The position numbers and the translations under genes were made by a program. Below, one piece after another: positions 15,470 to 22,841 of a stretch of DNA of 41,221 nt. Source of the stretch: an uncultured Eubacteriales bacterium (GTDB lineage: Bacteria; Bacillota; Clostridia; Lachnospirales; CAG-274); NCBI GenBank assembly GCA_949738935.1, contig CATJCJ010000350.1, positions 1 to 41,221 on the forward strand, in the 5' to 3' direction. The notes under the pieces were generated by a model, which did not search any database, was not told where the DNA came from, and was given only the letters and a program-made list of their open reading frames with translations. How positions within the stretch are numbered: the stretch's first letter is position 1; every line of letters begins with the position of its first letter.

Positions 15470-16785
15470 GAATTTCTTTATTTTCAGGTACAAGCGAGGG
15501 CAAAGAAATAGCTGAATATCTAAACTCAAAAAAAATTTATACTTCCGTATTTGTCGCCACAGAATATGGCAAAGAAGTTATGAACGATATGAATTTTAAT
15601 TTTTTAAAAATACACATCGGCAGACTCGGCAAAAACGAAATAATTAAGTATATAAAAGACTCAGATTTAGTTATTGACGCTACCCACCCTTACGCTGAAA
15701 TTGTAACTCAAAATATTCAAATCGCCTGCGAGACAACGGGAGTTGAATACATACGTCTTTTAAGAGAAGAAAATAAAACTTTTAATGATATTAACAGCGT
15801 CATCACATTCGCGGAAAACATTGAACAAGCAGCTGAGTTTTTAAAATCAACCGATGGAAATATATTTGTATCTACAGGAATCAAAGATTTACACAAGTAT
15901 TGTGATATTAAAAACTACAAAAACAGAATAACAGCAAGAGTTCTTCCTTTGAAAGACTCCATAAAAAAATGCGATGAGCTTGGACTTAAAAAAGTCATCT
16001 ACAAAAAAGGGCCTTTTAGTCATACGGAAAATACAATCGAGTTTAAAAAACATAATATAAAATGGCTTGTCACAAAAAACTCAGGAAAAGCCGGAGGATT
16101 TGACGAGAAAATTTCCGCCGCTAAAAGTCTTGGCATAAATACAATCATAATAAAACGTCCGCCTGAGACAGGAGGTTTATCAATGGAACAAGTCAAAAAA
16201 CTTATTGACAAAAAAACCGGCGACATCAAAGAAAATTTAAAATTTCCTTTGTTTATTGATATTTCAGATAAAAATATACTTGTTGTCGGAGGCGGAAACA
16301 TAGCTTTCAAAAGAATGGCCTCTCTGTTAAAATTCGGCGCGAAAATTAAAGTTGTTTCCCCCGAGTTTGATAAAATCAAAATCCATAACTTTGAGAACGC
16401 CTCTGTTAAGTTTATAAAAAGAAAATTTGAGAAAAAAGACTTAGACAATGTTTTTATGGTTATAGGAGCGACCAACGACAGAGACGTAAATCATTACATT
16501 TATAAATTATGCCAAAACAAAAATATATTTTACAGCATAGCCGACAAAAAAGATGAATGCAATTTTTACTTTCCGGCTGTATGCGTAAATGATAAATTAA
16601 GTATAGGAATTGTTTCTGACGGAAATCAGCATAAGCTTGTAAAAGATACGGCGGAAAAAATAAGGGGGATAATCAATGAGCGGGAAAAAAATAAGAATAG
16701 GAAGCAGAGGAAGCAAACTCGCCATAACTCAAAGCGAAATCGTCGCGGATATCATAACAAAAAATTGTCCCGAATATACCGTTGA
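15466..16785 (+). CDS. Fusion: precorrin-6A reductase (CbiJ) + precorrin-2 dehydrogenase
   Basis: This 439-residue protein has two enzymes in one chain. Residues 1-245 are CbiJ/CobK (ISLFSGTSEGKEIAEYL, DATHPYAEIVTQN, then TKNSGKAGGFDEKI), which reduces precorrin-6A or its cobalt form. Residues about 258-400 match the NAD-binding part of SirC/Met8 (LVVGGGNIAFKRMASLLKFG, then IGATNDRDVN and FYFPAVC), which oxidises precorrin-2 to sirohydrochlorin. No chelatase or methylase domain follows. The last 35 or so residues, rich in Lys, Arg and Asn, are read from the 5' end of hemC in another frame (110-base overlap), so the natural end may be nearer 16680 and the stop lost. Confidence 0.88.
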   Translation: MRISLFSGTSEGKEIAEYLNSKKIYTSVFVATEYGKEVMNDMNFNFLKIHIGRLGKNEIIKYIKDSDLVIDATHPYAEIVTQNIQIACETTGVEYIRLLREENKTFNDINSVITFAENIEQAAEFLKSTDGNIFVSTGIKDLHKYCDIKNYKNRITARVLPLKDSIKKCDELGLKKVIYKKGPFSHTENTIEFKKHNIKWLVTKNSGKAGGFDEKISAAKSLGINTIIIKRPPETGGLSMEQVKKLIDKKTGDIKENLKFPLFIDISDKNILVVGGGNIAFKRMASLLKFGAKIKVVSPEFDKIKIHNFENASVKFIKRKFEKKDLDNVFMVIGATNDRDVNHYIYKLCQNKNIFYSIADKKDECNFYFPAVCVNDKLSIGIVSDGNQHKLVKDTAEKIRGIINEREKNKNRKQRKQTRHNSKRNRRGYHNKKLSRIYR

Positions 16786-17572
16786 GATTATAGCGATAAA
16801 AACTACAGGAGATAAAATCCTTGACAAAACTCTTGACAAAATTGGCGGAAAAGGACTTTTCGTAAAAGAACTCGATTCCGCCCTTCTTGAAAACAAAGTT
16901 GATATAACCGTTCATTCTTTAAAAGATGTTCCTGCCGTCACAGACAGCAGACTGCCCATAATAGCCTATACTGCTTGTGAGTCTCCTTATGATGTATTGG
17001 TTTTGCCAAAAGGGATAAATAATATTGATTTCTCAAAACCAATAGGCTCGTCAAGTAAAAGAAGAAGCCTGCAATTTAAAAAATTATATCCAAACGCTAA
17101 AATAAAACCAATTAGAGGTAATGTTGAGACAAGGCTGAAAAAACTTGACAACGGAGAATTTTCAGCCCTAATACTGGCACAGGCGGGACTCAACCGTCTT
17201 GGACTTAATGACAGAATAAGCAAAATATTTTCTGAGAACGAAATAATCCCCTCAGCCGGACAAGGAATAATCGCTGTTCAAGGAAAAAAAGATGTCTGTT
17301 TTAAATTTACAAAATATATAAACGACAAAAATAGTGAATATCGAGCTAAAGCCGAACGAGCGTTTATAAGAGAACTTGACGGCGGATGCTCCTCACCCAT
17401 CGCCGCTTTCGCCAAATTAAACCCCGTCAATGATGAGATTAAAATTACAGGCTTTTACGGTTCTGAAAATAATCTTAATATTAAAACAATTTCCGGCAGT
17501 CTCTCTGATGGGGAAACTCTTGGAATTTTGCTGGCAAAAAGAATAAAAGGAGATGTTTTATGTGAGCGGTAA
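16676..17572 (+). CDS. hemC: Hydroxymethylbilane synthase (porphobilinogen deaminase)
   Basis: Joins four porphobilinogen units into hydroxymethylbilane. The 298-residue protein starts KKIRIGSRGSKLAITQSEIV and has HSLKDVP and GNVETRLKKLDNGEFSALILA. The dipyrromethane-cofactor cysteine is Cys238 in GGCSSPIAAFA, close to the E. coli Cys242. GGGGGA precedes the ATG at 16676. It overlaps the upstream fusion gene by 110 bases and the next gene by 11, so expression is tied to both. Confidence 0.96.
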   Translation: MSGKKIRIGSRGSKLAITQSEIVADIITKNCPEYTVEIIAIKTTGDKILDKTLDKIGGKGLFVKELDSALLENKVDITVHSLKDVPAVTDSRLPIIAYTACESPYDVLVLPKGINNIDFSKPIGSSSKRRSLQFKKLYPNAKIKPIRGNVETRLKKLDNGEFSALILAQAGLNRLGLNDRISKIFSENEIIPSAGQGIIAVQGKKDVCFKFTKYINDKNSEYRAKAERAFIRELDGGCSSPIAAFAKLNPVNDEIKITGFYGSENNLNIKTISGSLSDGETLGILLAKRIKGDVLCER

Positions 17573-19061
17573 AGTTTGGCTTGTTGGTGCCGGCCCTGGA
17601 GATTTGGGACTTTTAACAATTAAAGGACTCGACATAATCAAAAGCGCCGATGTTGTTATTTATGACAGACTGGTTGGGGAAGATATTTTAAAACTTATTC
17701 CAAAAAACGCCGAAAAAATTGACGCGGGGAAAAAAAGCGCTGAACATAAAATACCCCAGGAAAATATAAATAAAATACTTCTTGAAAAAGCTATTCAAGG
17801 AAAAAATGTCGTACGCCTTAAAGGCGGAGATTGTTTCTTGTTTGGAAGAGGCGGTGAGGAATTGGAGCTTTTAAAAGATAATAACGTGGATTTTGAGGTT
17901 GTTCCCGGAATAACATCCGCTCTAGCTGTACCCGCCTATGGAGGAATTCCCGTAACTCATAGAGATTTTTCCTCTTCCGTTCATATTATTACAGGTCATC
18001 AAAAACAAAACACACCTTTGAGTATAAATTTTAAAAGCCTTGCCAAATGCGGAGGTACTCTTGTTTTTTTAATGGGTGTTGAAAACCTTGGGAACATAAC
18101 AAAAGGACTTATGAGCGAGGGAATGAGAAAAGATATGCCCTGCGGAGTTATTGAGCAAGGGACAACCCCAGAACAGCGAAAAATTATCTCAACACTTGAT
18201 AATATTGAGACAATATGCGAAAAAGAAAACATTAAAAGTCCCGCCGTTATAATTGTCGGAGAAGTATGCTCTCTCAACGAAAAATTTGACTGGTTTGATA
18301 AACTTCCATTAAAGGGAAAAAGCGTTATCGTCACACGTCCAAAAGACAGAGAGGAAACCCTCTCAAAAAAATTAAAAGCCCTTGGAGCGAAAGTTATTAA
18401 ATGTCCTTGTATAGAAACAATAAGCTTGATTGATGATTTAACTTTCAATGAAATCTTGGATAAAATTAAAGCATTTGATTGTGTGGCTTTCACCAGTCCA
18501 TTTGGGGTTAAAATTGTTTTTGAAAAACTGTTTGAGAAAAATTTTGACGGAAGAATTTTCGGAAACAAAAAAATAGCCGCTATAGGAAGCGCGACAAGCG
18601 CTCAACTCAAAAAATACGGATTATCCGCCGATTTTGTTCCAAAAACTTATGACGGAAAAAGTCTCGGCGCTTTACTTGGAAAAACTTTAAAAAACGACAG
18701 CGTTCTGTTGCTTCGTGCGAAAGAAGGTTCCGCTGAAATAACAAAGGAACTTACCAAAGCAAAAATCAAATTTGAGGATAAAACCATATATTATACAAAA
18801 TACGTAAACTCTATAGATAATGAAATTAAGCAAAAAATTGTCAATGGTAAAATTGATTTTATAACATTCACCTCGCAATCAACAGTTAAAGCTTTTACAT
18901 CTATCATAAAATACGGATATGATAAATTCATCGGCGTTTGCATAGGTGAAAAGACAAACAAAGAAGCCCTAAAATATGGAATATCAACTATTGTCAGTAA
19001 AAAAGCCTCTGTATGTGATATGATTTCATCAATTATTTTGGAGGTGAAAAAATGCCGTTAG
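17562..19061 (+). CDS. Fusion: uroporphyrinogen-III C-methyltransferase (CobA) + uroporphyrinogen-III synthase (HemD)
   Basis: A two-domain cytoplasmic enzyme of about 499 residues. Residues 1-245 are the SAM-dependent methylase making precorrin-2: KVWLVGAGPGDLGLLTIKG, RLKGGDCFLFGRGGEEL, VPGITSALAVPAYGGIPVTHR. Residues about 250-499 are HemD, which closes and inverts ring D: GKSVIVTRPKDREETLSKKL, FTSPFGVKIVFE, then FTSQSTVKAF. The fusion is common in Clostridia. The GTG at 17562 is chosen because AGGAG (17548-17552) is 9 bases away, whereas the ATG at 17553 touches it. Confidence 0.94.
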   Translation: MSGKVWLVGAGPGDLGLLTIKGLDIIKSADVVIYDRLVGEDILKLIPKNAEKIDAGKKSAEHKIPQENINKILLEKAIQGKNVVRLKGGDCFLFGRGGEELELLKDNNVDFEVVPGITSALAVPAYGGIPVTHRDFSSSVHIITGHQKQNTPLSINFKSLAKCGGTLVFLMGVENLGNITKGLMSEGMRKDMPCGVIEQGTTPEQRKIISTLDNIETICEKENIKSPAVIIVGEVCSLNEKFDWFDKLPLKGKSVIVTRPKDREETLSKKLKALGAKVIKCPCIETISLIDDLTFNEILDKIKAFDCVAFTSPFGVKIVFEKLFEKNFDGRIFGNKKIAAIGSATSAQLKKYGLSADFVPKTYDGKSLGALLGKTLKNDSVLLLRAKEGSAEITKELTKAKIKFEDKTIYYTKYVNSIDNEIKQKIVNGKIDFITFTSQSTVKAFTSIIKYGYDKFIGVCIGEKTNKEALKYGISTIVSKKASVCDMISSIILEVKKCR

Positions 19062-19681
19062 AAATTGTTAAACCCGCTGACATAGAAAAAAAAAGCTTTG
19101 AAATTATAACAGAAAAACTAAACGGAAAAATTTTTGGGGCCGGAAAAGACGATATAATAAAAAGAGTAATTCACACTTCCGCCGACTTTGACTACGCCGA
19201 TAATCTCGTTTTTTCCGATGGGGTTATAGACAAAGCTCTTTCGGCAATTAAATCCGGCGCTTGCATTATCACTGACACAAATATGGCATTCTCCGGAATT
19301 AACAAAAAAATAGTCTCAAAACTTGGCGGAGAAGTCAAATGCTTTATGAGTGACAAAGACGTTGCCCAAAAAGCCAAAGAAAGGGGTATTACAAGAGCTA
19401 TGGTCAGTATGGAAAAAGCTTGTTCTGTTGACAAAGAGCCAATCCTGGTTATTGGAAACGCGCCTACCGCTCTCATAAGAATTTATGAGCTTGTTATGGA
19501 GGGAAAACTTAATCCAAGCGTTGTTATCGGCGTTCCTGTTGGATTTGTAAATGTAACGGAAGCCAAAGAGCTTATCCTCAACAGTGCCATACCTCATATT
19601 GTCTCAAAAGGAAACAAAGGCGGAAGCACAATAGCGGCGGCTATTGTAAACGCTCTTATATATAAAATAAGAAAACATTAG
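19052..19681 (+). CDS. cbiC: Cobalt-precorrin-8 methylmutase
   Basis: Moves the C11 methyl to C12 to give cobyrinate. The 209-residue protein has the catalytic histidine at 41 in RVIHTSADFDYADNLVF, then the family segments CIITDTNMAFSGI and GNAPTALIRIYEL, and ends SKGNKGGSTIAAAIVNALIY. It overlaps the end of the preceding fusion by ten bases. The stop TAG is the first triplet of TAGACCTGTTTAATAA, the same motif that supplies the stop of the gene ending at 1039. Confidence 0.95.
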   Translation: MPLEIVKPADIEKKSFEIITEKLNGKIFGAGKDDIIKRVIHTSADFDYADNLVFSDGVIDKALSAIKSGACIITDTNMAFSGINKKIVSKLGGEVKCFMSDKDVAQKAKERGITRAMVSMEKACSVDKEPILVIGNAPTALIRIYELVMEGKLNPSVVIGVPVGFVNVTEAKELILNSAIPHIVSKGNKGGSTIAAAIVNALIYKIRKH

Positions 19682-19741
19682 ACCTGTTTAATAAGAACTT
19701 GTCTAAAATTTTAAAAAAGCCGGTTTTAAGGATAAACTTTT

Positions 19742-20779
19742 ATGGAAAATGATATAAAAAAAATGCTTTTGAATAATAAAATCAAATACTTATCTGTTTT
19801 TACAATTCTTGTATTTCTGCTCGTTATTATATCTATCGTCAGCATAAGTACAGGAGCTATGGAAATAAAAACAGAAGATATTTTCAATATTATATACAAT
19901 AAATTGTTCGAAATTGAAACAGGAGTGGCGGAAAATGTAACAGCTGTAATATGGGACATACGTCTGCCAAGAATAATATGCGCTTGTTTTGTGGGAATGG
20001 GTCTGGCGGTTTCCGGAGTGATTTTTCAGGGAATACTTCAAAATCCCCTTGCCGACCCATATACTTTAGGAATTTCAACAGGAGCGAGTTTTGGCGCTTC
20101 TTTGGCTATTATGGCAAACTTAAATTGGGGAATTTACTTTCCGGTGACACCGGCCGCTTTATTAGGAGCTTTCAGCACACTTATTTTTGTTATTTTTATC
20201 ACTAAAAGAGGAGATGGGTTTGAGAGTTCAAATCTCATAATTGCCGGAATCATAGTAAGCTCAATATTGTCCTCCGGAGTAAGTTTTTTAAAGATGTCAG
20301 CGGGAGAAAATGTCGGAGCGATTGTATTTTGGATAATGGGAAGTTTATCGGCAAAAAACTGGAATGATGTTTTTCTAATTGTTCCAATCTCAACAATCTG
20401 CGTTATTCTCTCAGCTATATTCGCTGAAAAACTAGATATTATATCACTCGGCGATATGACCGCTGATTCCCTTGGAGTCAACACAAAAAGAATACGATTT
20501 ACATATCTGATAATAGGTTCTCTTATAACAGCGGCGTCTGTTTCTGTCTGCGGGGTAATAGGATTTATAGGTCTGATTGTCCCGCACTTACTGCGATTTT
20601 GGATTACCGCGAAAAACAGGCTATTAATCCCGCTTTCAGCAATATTTGGAGCCGTTTTGCTTTTATTCGCTGATTTTGCCGCCCGTATCATATCAGGAGG
20701 GGAAATTCCTGTGGGAGTCCTAACAACTCTAATCGGCGGTCCTTTTTTTATATTCATATTTATCAACAAAAAAAATTAA
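19742..20779 (+). CDS. FecCD-family ABC permease (BtuC-like)
   Basis: A 345-residue membrane permease of the type importing B12, haem and siderophores. It has about nine to ten hydrophobic segments. The family segments are IRLPRIICACFVGMGLAVSG and FQGILQNPLADPYTLGISTGA in the N-terminal half. GFIGLIVPHLLRFW, the loop contacting the ATPase, is in the C-terminal half. AAGGATAA precedes the ATG. Because it follows cbiC by 60 bases and is followed by ATPase, chelatase and binding-protein genes, a corrinoid or cobalt-tetrapyrrole cargo is inferred; haem or a siderophore remains possible. Confidence 0.9.
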   Translation: MENDIKKMLLNNKIKYLSVFTILVFLLVIISIVSISTGAMEIKTEDIFNIIYNKLFEIETGVAENVTAVIWDIRLPRIICACFVGMGLAVSGVIFQGILQNPLADPYTLGISTGASFGASLAIMANLNWGIYFPVTPAALLGAFSTLIFVIFITKRGDGFESSNLIIAGIIVSSILSSGVSFLKMSAGENVGAIVFWIMGSLSAKNWNDVFLIVPISTICVILSAIFAEKLDIISLGDMTADSLGVNTKRIRFTYLIIGSLITAASVSVCGVIGFIGLIVPHLLRFWITAKNRLLIPLSAIFGAVLLLFADFAARIISGGEIPVGVLTTLIGGPFFIFIFINKKN

Positions 20780-20837
20780 AAACATTTATAGCGAGCCAAT
20801 TAAAAAATGAACGGATAAATTTTATAAAACACCCTTG

Positions 20838-20990
20838 TATTAACGTGAGTTCGATGAAATTTTATAATTAATGGAACCTTTTTCTATCGCAAAAAGGTTC
20901 CAAACCACCAAAAATGCTCTTGAAGTATTAAAAACCTTGAGGTTTCACCTCAAACTCCACAAACTTTTGTGCGAAACTACGTTTCGCCGA
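20838..20990 (-). repeat. Long dispersed repeat, copy 2 (inverted, internally deleted)
   Basis: The reverse complement of 1-176: TTAACGTGAGTTCGATGAA, the GGAACCTTTTT...AAAAAGGTTCC hairpin, AAAACCTTGAGGTTT and ACTCCACAAAC through GCGAAACTACGTTTCGC. About 25 bases of the copy-1 middle (the AAACTTTTTTCAAAAAG region) are missing. It lies between the permease and ATPase genes of the transporter. The rest of 20780-21044 shows no gene. Confidence 0.85.
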
Positions 20991-21044
20991 GTTTCACTGT
21001 AATGTGAAAAATAAGGCAAACAATTTTAAAGATAGGAAAACAGT

Positions 21045-21851
21045 ATGTCAGAAATTTTAAAAATTGAAAATCTGTACTTTAATTATGGAAATACAAAAAA
21101 CGGAAATAAAAATAATAAGTTTTTTCTAAAAAATATTAATATTGTTATAAATGAGGGAGAAATGATTTCTGTTATAGGTAAAAACGGCAGCGGAAAAACT
21201 ACCCTCTTTAAAACAATAAACGGAATTTTAAAAAATTACAAAGGAAACATTCTCTATAAAGGTAAAGATATAAAAAAACTAACTTCTTTGGAAAAGGCAA
21301 AAGAAATTGCCGTTTTATATCAAAATAACAAATGTGATTTCCCATTCAGCTGCTTTGAGATTGTTTCTATGGGGCTCTATCCCCACAAAAGCAATTTAAT
21401 AAAAATGAGAAAACAAGATATTGATTTTATAACCAATATCATGGAATCGACAAATACCATACATCTAGCATGTAAAGATATAAATAGAATAAGCGGAGGT
21501 CAGGCTCAAAGGGTATTGCTCGCCAGAGCTTTGGCTCAAAAACCAAAACTGCTGTTTCTTGACGAGGCGATGAGCGGTCTTGACATATCATCAAGGATAC
21601 AAATGACTAAACTGCTTTATAACGAACGTAAAACAAAAGGTACTACTACTGTGAGCGTATCTCACGATATAAACCTTGCTTTTGAGAAAAGCGATAAAAT
21701 AATCGCTCTTAAAGATGGAGAAGTACATTCCTTTGGAAAACCCGAGGAATTGCTTAATAAAGATTTTTTCCGGGAAGTGTTTAACGTGGAGGTGGAAATT
21801 GATACTATAAAAAAGCGCTTTCGTATAATATATGACTCAAAAAAAGATTAA
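21045..21851 (+). CDS. ABC transporter ATPase (BtuD/FecE-like)
   Basis: A 268-residue ATPase energising the adjacent permease. Walker A is GKNGSGKT (about residues 45-52), the Q-loop is LYQNN, the signature is ISGGQAQRV (about 148), Walker B is LLFLDEA (about 170) and the H-loop is VSHD. In the Walker B/D-loop, LDEAMSGLD replaces the common LDEPTxxLD. The gene is separated from its permease by a 153-bp repeat copy; AGGA is the only ribosome-site candidate, so expression could be weaker than that of its neighbours. Confidence 0.93.
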   Translation: MSEILKIENLYFNYGNTKNGNKNNKFFLKNINIVINEGEMISVIGKNGSGKTTLFKTINGILKNYKGNILYKGKDIKKLTSLEKAKEIAVLYQNNKCDFPFSCFEIVSMGLYPHKSNLIKMRKQDIDFITNIMESTNTIHLACKDINRISGGQAQRVLLARALAQKPKLLFLDEAMSGLDISSRIQMTKLLYNERKTKGTTTVSVSHDINLAFEKSDKIIALKDGEVHSFGKPEELLNKDFFREVFNVEVEIDTIKKRFRIIYDSKKD

Positions 21852-21869
21852 AAAGGAGCTGCTTAATTT

Positions 21870-22838
21870 ATGAGAAAAAAGATTTTGGGGTTGATTTTAA
21901 TGATTGCGACTGTAATATCAGCGTTTGGCGGATGTTCTGAAAACAACAGCGACATCAAAGAAGCAAACGCTGTTGCCAATGAACAAAACACCGAAACAGA
22001 AGTAACAGCTGATAATAACAAAAAAGGTGATATAAATAAAAAGGCTGTTCTTGTTGTAAGTTTCGGTACAAGCTACAACGAATCCAGAGAAAAAACAATT
22101 GGTTCCGTTGAGAAAAAAATAGCGTCGGCTTTTCCGGATTACGACCAAAAAAGAGCCTTTACAAGTCAGACAATAATCGACAAAATAAACCAAAGAGACG
22201 GGGAAAAAATAGACAATGTTACAGAGGCTATGGAAAAACTTGTAGATGATGGATACGGCACTTTAGTTATTCAGCCGACACACGTTATGAACGGTGAGGA
22301 ATATGATGAGATGAAAAAACTCACATCTCCTTTTGAGAAAAACTTTGCCTCAATTAAATATGGCAAGCCATTACTCACATCAAGCGACGACTATGCGAAA
22401 GTTGTCGGAGCGATAGCGAAAGACATCCCTCAGCTTGCGGATAAAAGCAATATTGTTGTGTTTATGGGGCATGGAACAGCTCATTTCGCCAATGCCGCTT
22501 ATTCCGCTCTTGACTACAGATTTAAGGCTATGGGCTATAAAAACGCTCTTGTCGGCACTGTTGAGGGTTATCCGGACCTTGATAAAATTAAAACAGACAT
22601 TGCCGCTTACAGCCCCAAACCAAAAAAAGTAATTCTTGTTCCTCTTATGATTGTTGCCGGAGACCACGCCACAAATGATATGGCGGGAGATGAGGAAGAT
22701 AGCTGGAAAATCCAATTAAAAAAAGAAGGTTATGAGGTTGAGTGTATATTAAAAGGACTTGGGGAATATTCCGGCATTCAGGATATGTTCGTTGACCACT
22801 GTAAAACAGCGATGAACGAAAGTGCTGAGGAGGCTTAA
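21870..22838 (+). CDS. cbiK: Sirohydrochlorin cobaltochelatase CbiK-like, predicted lipoprotein
   Basis: The 322-residue protein has a CbiK-type chelatase domain (about residues 57-315), which inserts Co(II) into sirohydrochlorin. It shows LVVSFGTSYNESREKT, VIQPTHVMNGEEYDE (His138), FMGHGTAHFAN (His201, His205), GTVEGYPDL and IVAGDHATNDMAGDE (His266), so the metal-binding histidines are retained. Unlike cytoplasmic CbiK, it begins with a hydrophobic signal and lipobox SAFGGC (Cys22), then a 35-residue Asn/Glu-rich linker, so it should sit on the outer face of the membrane. Desulfovibrio has a periplasmic CbiK, which gives precedent. No start codon immediately before the domain suggests a cytoplasmic form. 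Confidence 0.88.
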   Translation: MRKKILGLILMIATVISAFGGCSENNSDIKEANAVANEQNTETEVTADNNKKGDINKKAVLVVSFGTSYNESREKTIGSVEKKIASAFPDYDQKRAFTSQTIIDKINQRDGEKIDNVTEAMEKLVDDGYGTLVIQPTHVMNGEEYDEMKKLTSPFEKNFASIKYGKPLLTSSDDYAKVVGAIAKDIPQLADKSNIVVFMGHGTAHFANAAYSALDYRFKAMGYKNALVGTVEGYPDLDKIKTDIAAYSPKPKKVILVPLMIVAGDHATNDMAGDEEDSWKIQLKKEGYEVECILKGLGEYSGIQDMFVDHCKTAMNESAEEA

Positions 22839-22841
22839 AAA

